Source of the DNA: an uncultured Psychroserpens sp.
GTDB taxonomy: Bacteria > Bacteroidota > Bacteroidia > Flavobacteriales > Flavobacteriaceae
DNA length: 64,000 bases
Assembly (NCBI RefSeq): GCF_947501425.1
Contig: NZ_CANMVN010000003.1
Span: forward strand, 248,001 to 312,000
Direction: 5' to 3'
Part shown: piece after piece, positions 56,207 to 64,000 of the stretch
Numbering within the stretch: position 1 is the stretch's first letter
Layout of the letters: every line of letters starts with the position of its first letter
Notes under the pieces: model-generated
Told to the model about the DNA's origin: nothing
Database searches by the model: none
The model's input: the letters and a program-made list of their open reading frames with translations, nothing else
Made by a program: the position numbers and the translations under genes

Positions 56207-56815
56207 ATGATCACAAAAACGCTACACAAAACTTGTATTCTATTAGTTATCTTATCTTTTTCAAACTTAGTTGAAGCGCAGAATACTGAACAGCAAATCC
56301 TTCAAACAAATCTATTGACGCTTCAGTTTCTAGAAGCAAACAACAATGATTCAAAATTTTATGATGGTGAGATCTATCTGAAAAATCAAGATACACTTAG
56401 AGGTTCTATTAGTCTAAATCATGCAAAAGCCAAAACCTACGCTGCAATCTTATCAACCGATGATGGATATGAATATATTTCTAATCAGGAGATTGAATCT
56501 GTTGTCTTATATGGTGAATACAGAGATCAAGCGCTATCCTCCAGATTTGTACCATTAAAAGATCATGAATTGTTATATCGCGAAGTTTACAAAAAAGATG
56601 AGCACACAGCAATATATGATGGCTCAACTAATCCTTTTAGAGGTATTTTAGTTGGAAGAGTCTTAGTTAAAGACCATAATACCATTGAAGATATATTTAA
56701 TTTTTGGGCTTCCGGACCGAAAAAGGATTTGATCAATTATATCAACAAAAGAGACAACAAAAACTACAAAAGGCGCGACTTTAAAACCATAGAAGACCTA
56801 TTTGCGAAACTATAG
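56207..56815 (+). CDS. Hypothetical secreted protein
   Basis: The protein has 202 residues. A signal peptide (about 1-24, ending in VEAQ) is followed by a beta-rich region (DGEIYLKNQDTLRGSISL ... YAAILSTDDGYEYISNQEIESVVLYG) and a basic C-terminal region (KKDLINYINKRDNKNYKRRDF). The pattern NGEIYLKNGDTLRGxI recurs in Bacteroidota secreted proteins, with no known role. It is separated by 71 bases from the NTF2-like gene downstream. Confidence 0.65.
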   Translation: MITKTLHKTCILLVILSFSNLVEAQNTEQQILQTNLLTLQFLEANNNDSKFYDGEIYLKNQDTLRGSISLNHAKAKTYAAILSTDDGYEYISNQEIESVVLYGEYRDQALSSRFVPLKDHELLYREVYKKDEHTAIYDGSTNPFRGILVGRVLVKDHNTIEDIFNFWASGPKKDLINYINKRDNKNYKRRDFKTIEDLFAKL

Positions 56816-56886
56816 ATTAACAAGCAGTTAACAAGATTGTCTGAGTTATTTTATTACTTTTCAATAATCAACTAAATACTTCGACC

Positions 56887-57339
56887 ATGAAATCATTACT
56901 TATCATACTTTCTATAGTCCTAACTTCTAATTTATGTATCGCTCAATCTACTGATTCAGCTGGAGTTATTAAGGCGTGTACAAATTATCTGGAAGGCTTC
57001 TATGAAGGTGACACTGCAAAACTTAAAGAGAGCTTACAGCCTACACTCAATAAATTTGGATTTTGGAAAGATAAGGACACAAAGACCTATAACCAAGTGG
57101 ATCATATGTCGTTTAAACAAGCTCTAGCGTATGCACAGAACGTTAAGGATAAGAAAAACTTTCCTGCTAAAGATGCTCCGAGAGACATTACTATTCTAGA
57201 TATGGGAGAAACCATTGCTTCTGCTAAAGTTATAGCATGGTGGGGAATTGACTTTATCTTACTCTCTAAAAGAGGCGATAAATGGATGATAGAGCAGGTA
57301 CTTTGGGAAGGTCCATTAAAAAAAGAACATCAAGAATAA
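56887..57339 (+). CDS. Secreted NTF2-like (putative lumazine-binding) protein
   Basis: The protein has 150 residues. The signal peptide (about 1-20) ends in CIAQS. The mature part follows the SnoaL/lumazine-binding-like NTF2 pattern: a helix pair (VIKACTNYLEGFYEGDTAKLKESLQPTLNKFGF), then a curved sheet (DITILDMGETIASAKVIAWWGIDFILLSKRGDKWMIEQVLW). NTF2-fold proteins use a small pocket for binding or catalysis. The role is unknown, and the protein would be periplasmic. A terminator follows immediately. Confidence 0.8.
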   Translation: MKSLLIILSIVLTSNLCIAQSTDSAGVIKACTNYLEGFYEGDTAKLKESLQPTLNKFGFWKDKDTKTYNQVDHMSFKQALAYAQNVKDKKNFPAKDAPRDITILDMGETIASAKVIAWWGIDFILLSKRGDKWMIEQVLWEGPLKKEHQE

Positions 57340-57373
57340 AAAAAGACCTTTCAAATTGAAAGGTCTTTTTTTG
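57338..57373. terminator. Bidirectional intrinsic terminator
   Basis: AAAAAAAGACCTTTCAA pairs with TTGAAAGGTCTTTTTTT with a short loop, between two convergent genes. Confidence 0.93.
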
Positions 57374-57386
57374 TGGGTATTTATTC

Positions 57387-58661
57387 TTAAGAATTAAAAA
57401 GTGGTTTACCGCTCATCATAGCATTGACTTTATCAGCAATAGTCCAAAGTTTAGATTCTTCCTGATAGTTCATTATAGCTTCATCAATAAAACCAACAAT
57501 GGTTTCCATGTCGTCATCTTTTAAACCTCTTGTGGTGATTGCAGCAGTTCCAACTCTAATTCCGGAAGTAACAAACGGACTCTTATCATCAAATGGCACC
57601 ATATTTTTATTCACTGTGATATCAGCTTTCCCTAGTGCCTCCTCAGCGTCTTTTCCTGTGATGTCTTTATTTCTAAGATCGATCAACATCATGTGGTTAT
57701 CTGTCCCTCCAGATATGATGTGGTAACCTCTATCCACAAAAGCTTTAGCCATTGCAGCAGCATTACGTTTCACCTGAAGCATATAGTTCATAAATTCATC
57801 AGAAAGAGCTTCTCCAAAAGCAATAGCTTTAGCTGCAATAATATGCTCTAAAGGTCCGCCCTGATTTCCTGGAAAAACCCCAGAATCTAATAATCCAGAC
57901 ATTTTACGCAGGTTTCCGTTTTTCAGTTTTAAACCAAAAGGGTTTTCAAAGTTCTCTCCCATCATTATGAGTCCGCCACGAGGTCCACGAAGTGTCTTAT
58001 GCGTAGTTGTGGTTACAATATGACAATGTGGTAATGGATCGTTTAAAATCCCTTTGGCAATTAATCCTGATGGATGTGAAATATCAGCTAATAAAATAGC
58101 ACCAACATTATCAGCAACTTCTCTAAATTTCTGAAAATCCATATCGCGCGAATACGCAGAAGCGCCAGCGATAATTAACTTTGGTCGTTCTTTTTCAGCA
58201 ACATCAGAAAGCATGTCGTAATCAATAAGACCAGTATCTTTTTTTACACCATAGAATGTTGGATTATACAACTTACCAGAAAAATTTACTGGAGAACCAT
58301 GGGTTAAATGACCACCATGAGATAAATCAAACCCTAAGATGGTATCACCTGGCTTTAAGCATGCAGCAAAAACAGCAGTATTTGCCTGACTCCCAGAATG
58401 TGGTTGAACGTTTGCATACGCAGCACCAAATAAAGCTTTAGCCCTATCTATGGCAATTTGCTCTACTTCATCAACTACTTCACAACCTCCATAATAGCGC
58501 TTACCTGGATAGCCTTCGGCATATTTATTAGTTAAAACAGAGCCAGCAGCATCCATAACCTGGTCACTGACAAAGTTTTCTGAAGCAATAAGCTCCAAGC
58601 CATTTATTTGTCTGTCTTTTTCAGCATTTATTAATTCAAAAATCTGTGTATCGCGTTGCAT
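57387..58661 (-). CDS. glyA: Serine hydroxymethyltransferase
   Basis: The protein has 424 residues. It interconverts serine and glycine with tetrahydrofolate. The PLP Lys is in [14 protein letters not shown] (about 225-238). [25 protein letters not shown] and [16 protein letters not shown] are conserved substrate and cofactor segments. Length and motifs match bacterial GlyA. It is monocistronic and divergent from fahA, with 189 bases between them. Confidence 0.97.
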   Translation of the reverse strand: MQRDTQIFELINAEKDRQINGLELIASENFVSDQVMDAAGSVLTNKYAEGYPGKRYYGGCEVVDEVEQIAIDRAKALFGAAYANVQPHSGSQANTAVFAACLKPGDTILGFDLSHGGHLTHGSPVNFSGKLYNPTFYGVKKDTGLIDYDMLSDVAEKERPKLIIAGASAYSRDMDFQKFREVADNVGAILLADISHPSGLIAKGILNDPLPHCHIVTTTTHKTLRGPRGGLIMMGENFENPFGLKLKNGNLRKMSGLLDSGVFPGNQGGPLEHIIAAKAIAFGEALSDEFMNYMLQVKRNAAAMAKAFVDRGYHIISGGTDNHMMLIDLRNKDITGKDAEEALGKADITVNKNMVPFDDKSPFVTSGIRVGTAAITTRGLKDDDMETIVGFIDEAIMNYQEESKLWTIADKVNAMMSGKPLFNS

Positions 58662-58808
58662 ATGTAAAGTTTAAATTAAATTTTATCAAAAATAAGAAAT
58701 CATCTTATTAAAAAGATTTAAAAAATCCAGTTTAACGCATTGTTTTATGAGCATGTTATCAACAGTTAAATTTCGGTGAAATTTCATGGTTTTATGCAAT
58801 TAAATATG

Positions 58809-58816
58809 TAGGTTTG
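58809..58816 (+). promoter_or_regulatory. Predicted -7 element before fahA
   Basis: TAGGTTTG matches TAnnTTTG exactly, 42 bases before the fahA ATG. An ATGG near 58786 is a weak -33 match at 19 bases' spacing. Confidence 0.4.
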
Positions 58817-58850
58817 AATAGAAAATAAAAACAACACAATTCGCTACAAT

Positions 58851-60146
58851 ATGCCATTATCAGCAAATAATCCCAATAGAACATCTTGGTTATATGTCAA
58901 CAAATATTCTGATTTTCCAATTCAAAATATTCCTTTTGGTGTTTTTCTTACAAGAGAAGACATTATTACTATAGGTACCCGAATTGGAGATACAGCCATA
59001 GATCTAGGTGCACTACACCAATTAGGTTATTTTAAAGGAATTCCGTTAACTGATGATATTTTTCTTCAAGATTCATTGAATGATTTTATTGCAGACGGAA
59101 GACAAACATGGCGCGCAGTAAGAAATCGTATAGCAGAAATATTTGATAGTAATAATGCTACATTAAGAGACAATACCAAGCATAAAGAGATTGTTTGTTT
59201 CAGATTAGATGAAATTGAAATGCAGATGCCTGTTCATGTTGGAGACTATACTGATTTCTACGCCAGCAAAGAACATGCAACTAATGTAGGTTCTATGTTT
59301 AGAGATCCTGAAAATGCTTTGATGCCTAATTGGGTACACATGCCTGTAGGTTATCATGGTCGTAGTTCTTCAATTATCACAACGCATATTCCTGTACATC
59401 GACCACAAGGGCAAACCATGCCTGAAGGTGCTAAAGCTCCTGTATTTGGACCTAGTAACTTAGTCGATTTTGAATTAGAAATGGCTTTCATTACCACAGA
59501 TGCAAATGATCTAGGGGAACCAATTCCTGTTGATGAAGCCGAAGAATACATTTTTGGATTAGTACTACTAAACGATTGGTCTGCCAGAGACATCCAAAAA
59601 TGGGAATATGTCCCATTAGGTCCGTTTTTAGGAAAGAATTTTGCATCATCTATTTCGCCATGGATTGTCACGCTTGACGCTTTAGAACCATTTAGAGTAG
59701 ACAGCCCAAAGCAAGATCCAAAACCATTACCTTACTTACAAACTAAGGGTAAAAAAAGTTTTGACATTCAACTGGAAGTCGGCATCCAACCAAAAGATGG
59801 CAAAGAAACTACAGTTTGTAAATCAAACTTTAAGTACATGTACTGGAATATGGCGCAGCAATTAGCACATCATACTGTTAATGGCTGTTCTGTGAATTCA
59901 GGTGACATGATGGGAAGTGGTACTATTTCTGGCCCAACAGAAGATTCTTATGGATCGATGTTGGAGCTATCATGGAAAGGCACAAAACCCATAAAATTGA
60001 AAGATGGAACAGAGCGAAAATTCATCAATGATTACGACTCAGTTATTATGAGAGCGCATTGTGAGAATGATGATGTTCGTATAGGTTTTGGTAAAGTAAA
60101 AACACAATTACTTCCTGTTTTTAATCCAAAGAAAAAGAAAAAATAA
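58851..60146 (+). CDS. fahA: Fumarylacetoacetase
   Basis: The protein has 431 residues. It cleaves fumarylacetoacetate to fumarate and acetoacetate, the last step of tyrosine catabolism. The N-terminal SH3-like domain (NRTSWL ... PIQNIPFGVF) is followed by the catalytic domain. That domain has DFYASKEHATNVGSMFR and MPVGYHGRSSSI (catalytic His in YHGR), metal ligands in FELEMAFI and LLNDWSARDIQKWEYVPLGPFLGKNF, and GDMMGSGTISGP. The rest of the tyrosine pathway is not in this window. Confidence 0.96.
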   Translation: MPLSANNPNRTSWLYVNKYSDFPIQNIPFGVFLTREDIITIGTRIGDTAIDLGALHQLGYFKGIPLTDDIFLQDSLNDFIADGRQTWRAVRNRIAEIFDSNNATLRDNTKHKEIVCFRLDEIEMQMPVHVGDYTDFYASKEHATNVGSMFRDPENALMPNWVHMPVGYHGRSSSIITTHIPVHRPQGQTMPEGAKAPVFGPSNLVDFELEMAFITTDANDLGEPIPVDEAEEYIFGLVLLNDWSARDIQKWEYVPLGPFLGKNFASSISPWIVTLDALEPFRVDSPKQDPKPLPYLQTKGKKSFDIQLEVGIQPKDGKETTVCKSNFKYMYWNMAQQLAHHTVNGCSVNSGDMMGSGTISGPTEDSYGSMLELSWKGTKPIKLKDGTERKFINDYDSVIMRAHCENDDVRIGFGKVKTQLLPVFNPKKKKK

Positions 60147-60262
60147 AATCACATTAAAACGCACATAAAAACCGATGTATGAAACTCCAATTTCTACGTC
60201 GGTTTTTTGTTTGGCATCATATTTGGATTTACTATGTAAATAATCATTTAAAATCCAGAATT

Positions 60263-61447
60263 ATGAAGCAATTACTACTCACAACAGTACTTCTTCTGGT
60301 ACTAACATCATGTAGCGGAAGAAAACAAATTGAAAAGGCAATTAGTCATGGTAATTATGACCAAGCCATCAATGATGCGTTACGAAAACTCGAAAATAAC
60401 AAAGACAAAAAGCGCAAGCAAGACTACATCGTTATGCTTGAAGACGCCTATTATAAAGTTTTAGAAGAAGACCTACAGGATGTAAAGCATTTAAAAAAGG
60501 ATGGAAATCCAGAACAATATAAAACGATCTACGAGATCTATTTAGATTTGGAAGCAAGACAGAATGCAATTAAACGTGTGTTGCCATTACAAATCAATGG
60601 AAGAAATCTCAATTTAAAATTCAATGATTATACGTCGGAAATTGTCGATTACAGATATAAAACGTCTGAATATTTAATTGACGAAGGTATTGCGTTGTTG
60701 GATTCGGAAGATAAATACAATGCAAGAGAAGCTTATAAGATCTTTAAGTATATAGAAGGTATCAATCCTAATTTTGAAGAGACCAGAAGTCTCATTACTG
60801 AAGCGCATCAAAAAGGAACAGATCATGTTATTGTAACTATTGAAAATCAGACACATCAAATCATTCCGCAGCAATTAGAGGCTGACCTTTTAAACTTTGA
60901 TACGTATGGATTGAACCAATTTTGGACCGTGTATCATGCAACTCCAGTTTCCGAAGTGAATTATGATTATGCGATGCAATTACAGTTGAAACGAATCAAT
61001 ATATCACCTGAGCAAGTGAATAGCACACAGAAATTGAGACAAAAAACAATTGTAGATGGTTGGGAATATCAAAGAGATGACAATGGTCATATCGTATTAG
61101 ATAGTCTTGGCAACAAGATCAAAATAGATAAACTGGTGAATGTAAGAGCCCGTTATTTTGAAGTTAATCAATTTAAGTCAACTCAAGTTATTGCTGATGT
61201 GGTTTATACTGATCTGAGAACAAACCAGACTTTAGACGCTTTTGCAATAGATAGTGAATTTGTATTTGAGCATTTGTATGCCACAGTGAGAGGTGATAAA
61301 AGAGCCTTGAACAGAAGAGAATATGAATTAACCAGAAACAGACCACTGCACTTCCCTACCGATGCCCAAATGGTATATGACACAGGTGAAGATTTAAAGC
61401 TAAAATTGAAAAACATCATTAACTCGTATCGTATGAGACGAAGTTAA
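60263..61447 (+). CDS. Hypothetical lipoprotein with helical N-terminal region
   Basis: The ATG at 60263 gives 394 residues and places a lipoprotein leader at the start (MKQLLLTTVLLLVLTSCSG, Cys about 18). Starting further upstream at 60179 would bury it. Residues ~20-190 are helical and TPR-like (AISHGNYDQAINDALRKL, YKTIYEIYLDLEARQNAI). The C-terminal ~200 residues are mixed (VIVTIENQTHQIIP, YATVRGDKRALNRREYEL). I do not recognise the family beyond its presence in Flavobacteriia. It is a single gene, followed by a strong terminator. Confidence 0.75.
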   Translation: MKQLLLTTVLLLVLTSCSGRKQIEKAISHGNYDQAINDALRKLENNKDKKRKQDYIVMLEDAYYKVLEEDLQDVKHLKKDGNPEQYKTIYEIYLDLEARQNAIKRVLPLQINGRNLNLKFNDYTSEIVDYRYKTSEYLIDEGIALLDSEDKYNAREAYKIFKYIEGINPNFEETRSLITEAHQKGTDHVIVTIENQTHQIIPQQLEADLLNFDTYGLNQFWTVYHATPVSEVNYDYAMQLQLKRINISPEQVNSTQKLRQKTIVDGWEYQRDDNGHIVLDSLGNKIKIDKLVNVRARYFEVNQFKSTQVIADVVYTDLRTNQTLDAFAIDSEFVFEHLYATVRGDKRALNRREYELTRNRPLHFPTDAQMVYDTGEDLKLKLKNIINSYRMRRS

Positions 61448-61466
61448 TTCATCTATATTTTTGAGT

Positions 61467-61503
61467 AAAAAAACTCCCAAAGTGATTGCTTTGGGAGTTT
61501 TTT
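61467..61503 (+). terminator. Intrinsic terminator
   Basis: AAAAAACTCCCAAAG pairs with CTTTGGGAGTTTTTT around TGATTG, just after the stop of the lipoprotein gene. Confidence 0.93.
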
Positions 61504-61568
61504 ATGTATCATTTGACGCAACCTTTTGTAAGAAAGTTCATCTACTTAAAAACTTTAACACGTCAATC

Positions 61569-64000
61569 ATGAAAAAAACAGTACTACTTACGATTATCGC
61601 TTTATATTCAACTTTCTGCTTTTCACAAGATCCAACGATGTATATTACAAACGGAGGATCAGGCTACACTGTTATTGAAGGAAACACGTATACATTTTCT
61701 GTAAACTTATATAGTGCCACAACAACAGATGTTATTGTAGATGTTGTTACTATTGATGATTCTGCAGATGCTTCAGATTACACACCTTTAAATACAACGG
61801 TTACAATTCCTGCAGGACAATTAAGTAGTAACCTACTCACCATTCCAACTGGTAATGATTCAACTATTGAAGATAACGAGGCCTTTTTTATTGAAGCAAC
61901 CGTAACCAGTAATAATACAGAAAACACAGAATTTAGCAAATCAATTTATCTGTTTGATAATGATGCAACTCCTACAGTAAATATATCCTCATCCATAAGT
62001 TTATTAGAAGGACAAAATTACAATTACAATATAAGCCTAAGCAATCACTTCAACTCAGATGTAACAATAGATTTCTCTACAACACCTGGAACAGCAGATC
62101 TCTCAGATTATATTCCAACTAACACTACAATAACATTTCTAGCGGGTGAACGTTTTTCACAAATTCCAATTATCAGTATTGATGATGCGCTTACTGAAAC
62201 TGACGAAACCTACACCATTACGGGAAACGTAATCTCAGGAAATACAACCAACACTACAATTCCTCTTTCAGTAACAATTATTGATAATGATGTTACACCT
62301 ACCTTAAACGTATATAGTAGTGATGTCAATGAAGGCAATACAGCATATGTGAGTGCTAATTTGAACAGGGCGTTTAGCAGTAATGTAGTTGTGGAATTAG
62401 TTACCTCTAATGGTACTGCTGACAATACTGATTATGCTAGTGTGAATCAATCAAAAACGATTAGTGCTGGGAATTATGGGGTTAGTTTCCAGATTCCAAC
62501 TACCGATGACAATTTGGATGAAGCCGACGAATCTGTTAATTATAGTATTACTGTAACTTCAGGAAATACAACAAACACTTTAGAGACTGGTTCTTTTGAT
62601 ATCCTTGATAATGATGGGTTACCAAATTTACGTCTAAGACCAGTCTATAATTTTGATGGTATGGAAAATTATGGAGATAGTATAGCGGTTGAAGAAGGCT
62701 TTCCACTCAAATTCAGATTAAGTCTATCAGAACCAAGTCTGGTAGATACCAATATTACTGTAACAACAACCAATGGGACTGCAGATGGTTCAGATTATAC
62801 TACATCAACCATAACCACTACAATTCCTGCTGGATATATATTTAATAGTCAGGAAGAGCTAAATTATCCTACCATTTTAGATCAATTAGATGAAGACGAT
62901 GAGAATCTCTTCATCACAGCTCAGGTCACTTCTGGGAATACCTATAACAGTAGCATTACTAAAGAAGGTATTATCATAGATAACTATGATATTAATGCAC
63001 AACAGGATCAAATCATTTCAATTTTAGAAGTTGGCACTACATTTCAAGTGTTAGATAATGATACCTTCGAGGGATTACCAGTAGATGCATCTAATTTGAA
63101 TGTATCGTTAATTGGATCAAATACCATTGGTGTTACGTTAAGTACTGCAGGTATTTTAACTGTTCCAACGACTGCTCCATATGGCACCTACTATTTATAC
63201 TATGAAATTTGTGAGTCTTCAAACCCAACAAGCTGTGATACTGCAGGATTAATAATTAGAGTTCAATCACCTCTTGAAGCCAGTTATAGTGCTAATTATG
63301 TTGACTTTAATGGCGATGGGTTTGTCAATGTAGGAGATACGATTGAATATGAATTTACTGTGACTAACAATGGTAATGCAGTGATTACAGATATTGATGC
63401 AGAAATATCTTTTCCAGATTTGACTGTTGTTGGAGGTCCTTTGGCTAGTTTAGCACCAGGAGAAACAGACAATACAACTTTTACAGCAACACACATTTTA
63501 ACACAAGATGATATCAATTTTGGATATTCTGATGGTAGTCTGGAAGGAGCAAACTTTTTCGGAACCTACTATGGATATGAAGTTCAAGATAATTTATACG
63601 ACCCAAACCAGTATTTTCAGTTGCAACAATCTAATGGTTTAAAACTGAATGCCTTTGTAGATGCCAATGGAAACGGAACGCAGGATAATGGCGAAATCAA
63701 TTTTCCGTTAGGTCAATTTAATTATGAAATAAACAATGATGGCATTCTTCATAATTTATATGTTTCGCCACATTATCTATATGAATCTGATCCAAACACC
63801 ATTTATAATATATCATATACTGTAGATCCTGAATATGCCGCAAACAATACCACAGCCGCAAGTTACACTAACATTACTGTTCCTGTAGGCTCTGGGATTA
63901 CAACATTAGATTTTCCAATTACTGTCACACCCTATCAGGATCTATCTGTAAACATTTCACCAATTATGAATGTGCCTGTTCCAGGATTCAATTATTCTAA
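61569..64000 (+). CDS. Large secreted Calx-beta repeat protein, C-terminus beyond the window
   Basis: The frame is open from the ATG at 61569 to the window edge, about 810 codons with the end missing. The signal peptide (about 1-19) ends in FCFSQ. At least four Calx-beta domains of about 100 residues follow, from ~25 to ~440. Each has an EG start, a GTAD-x-x-DY core and D-(D/E)-x-x-E-x-x-E in the Ca-binding loops, ending in DND. After ~480 a different beta-rich region follows, with DUF11-like NxxGDTIxYEFTVTNNG near 590. Such proteins are calcium-dependent adhesins, usually secreted by T9SS in this group. Confidence 0.88.
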   Translation, partial: MKKTVLLTIIALYSTFCFSQDPTMYITNGGSGYTVIEGNTYTFSVNLYSATTTDVIVDVVTIDDSADASDYTPLNTTVTIPAGQLSSNLLTIPTGNDSTIEDNEAFFIEATVTSNNTENTEFSKSIYLFDNDATPTVNISSSISLLEGQNYNYNISLSNHFNSDVTIDFSTTPGTADLSDYIPTNTTITFLAGERFSQIPIISIDDALTETDETYTITGNVISGNTTNTTIPLSVTIIDNDVTPTLNVYSSDVNEGNTAYVSANLNRAFSSNVVVELVTSNGTADNTDYASVNQSKTISAGNYGVSFQIPTTDDNLDEADESVNYSITVTSGNTTNTLETGSFDILDNDGLPNLRLRPVYNFDGMENYGDSIAVEEGFPLKFRLSLSEPSLVDTNITVTTTNGTADGSDYTTSTITTTIPAGYIFNSQEELNYPTILDQLDEDDENLFITAQVTSGNTYNSSITKEGIIIDNYDINAQQDQIISILEVGTTFQVLDNDTFEGLPVDASNLNVSLIGSNTIGVTLSTAGILTVPTTAPYGTYYLYYEICESSNPTSCDTAGLIIRVQSPLEASYSANYVDFNGDGFVNVGDTIEYEFTVTNNGNAVITDIDAEISFPDLTVVGGPLASLAPGETDNTTFTATHILTQDDINFGYSDGSLEGANFFGTYYGYEVQDNLYDPNQYFQLQQSNGLKLNAFVDANGNGTQDNGEINFPLGQFNYEINNDGILHNLYVSPHYLYESDPNTIYNISYTVDPEYAANNTTAASYTNITVPVGSGITTLDFPITVTPYQDLSVNISPIMNVPVPGFNYS

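Noticed and set aside
61569-64000. Possible CRISPR-like direct repeats in the Calx-beta gene
   Set aside because: The repetition is at protein level (about 100-residue domains), has no short fixed-length repeat-spacer structure and keeps an open frame.

Overview
The window is typical of a marine Flavobacteriaceae (Bacteroidota) chromosome. It is AT-rich and has short intergenic gaps. It carries a type IX secretion C-terminal sorting domain, Bacteroidota-style lipoproteins, carboxypeptidase-regulatory-like surface domains, a tandem family of DUF6090-type membrane proteins, and promoters of the TTG ... TAnnTTTG type. The clearest promoter lies before the SRP RNA gene. I found no prophage, insertion sequence, CRISPR array, tRNA or rRNA, so this looks like core chromosome with some lineage-specific surface and stress genes.

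Layout. Positions 1-3400 hold a partial extensin/M15-like protein and a membrane-anchored patatin-like protein, both on the minus strand. A SLC13 symporter (3586-5058) converges on a five-gene minus-strand cluster: tilS, ade, a CocE/NonD hydrolase, a YheT-like hydrolase and a T9SS-sorted beta-propeller-like protein. Next come a small sigma-70-like protein, a pabB-type chorismate enzyme, a very long TraB/GumN protein, a DEAD-box helicase and an S1/P1 nuclease. Positions 20489-22072 form a minus-strand unit of ECF sigma factor, a coupled 58-residue protein and a MscS-like channel. Positions 22388-24836 form another unit of serine hydrolase, ExbB/MotA-like protein and TonB-C-like lipoprotein. A LytS/LytTR two-component pair is divergent from it.

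Positions 28311-31267 hold four tandem DUF6090-like paralogues. Downstream are a palindromic intergenic repeat pair, lpdA, a CPBP protease and an Lrp regulator that is divergent from a trans-sulfuration PLP enzyme. A secreted tail-collar-like protein with seven HxH motifs follows. Positions 38518-44266 contain an NhaC antiporter, a peroxiredoxin-thioredoxin-DUF6952 operon, and katG with an ankyrin-repeat gene, which together look like an oxidative-stress district.

The right third carries an ABC-F protein, a TlpA-like lipoprotein, a transaldolase/FSA-type enzyme and a lipoprotein pair in which one copy is interrupted by an in-frame TAG. It continues with an SDR, the SRP RNA, a glutamine-cyclotransferase-like lipoprotein, several cell-surface proteins, glyA, fahA and the start of a large Calx-beta repeat adhesin-like protein that runs off the window.

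I see no single block that is convincingly a new system. The best leads are the seven-HxH secreted collar protein, the DUF6090 array, the serine hydrolase/ExbB/TonB-like lipoprotein operon, and the nonsense-interrupted lipoprotein paralogue.
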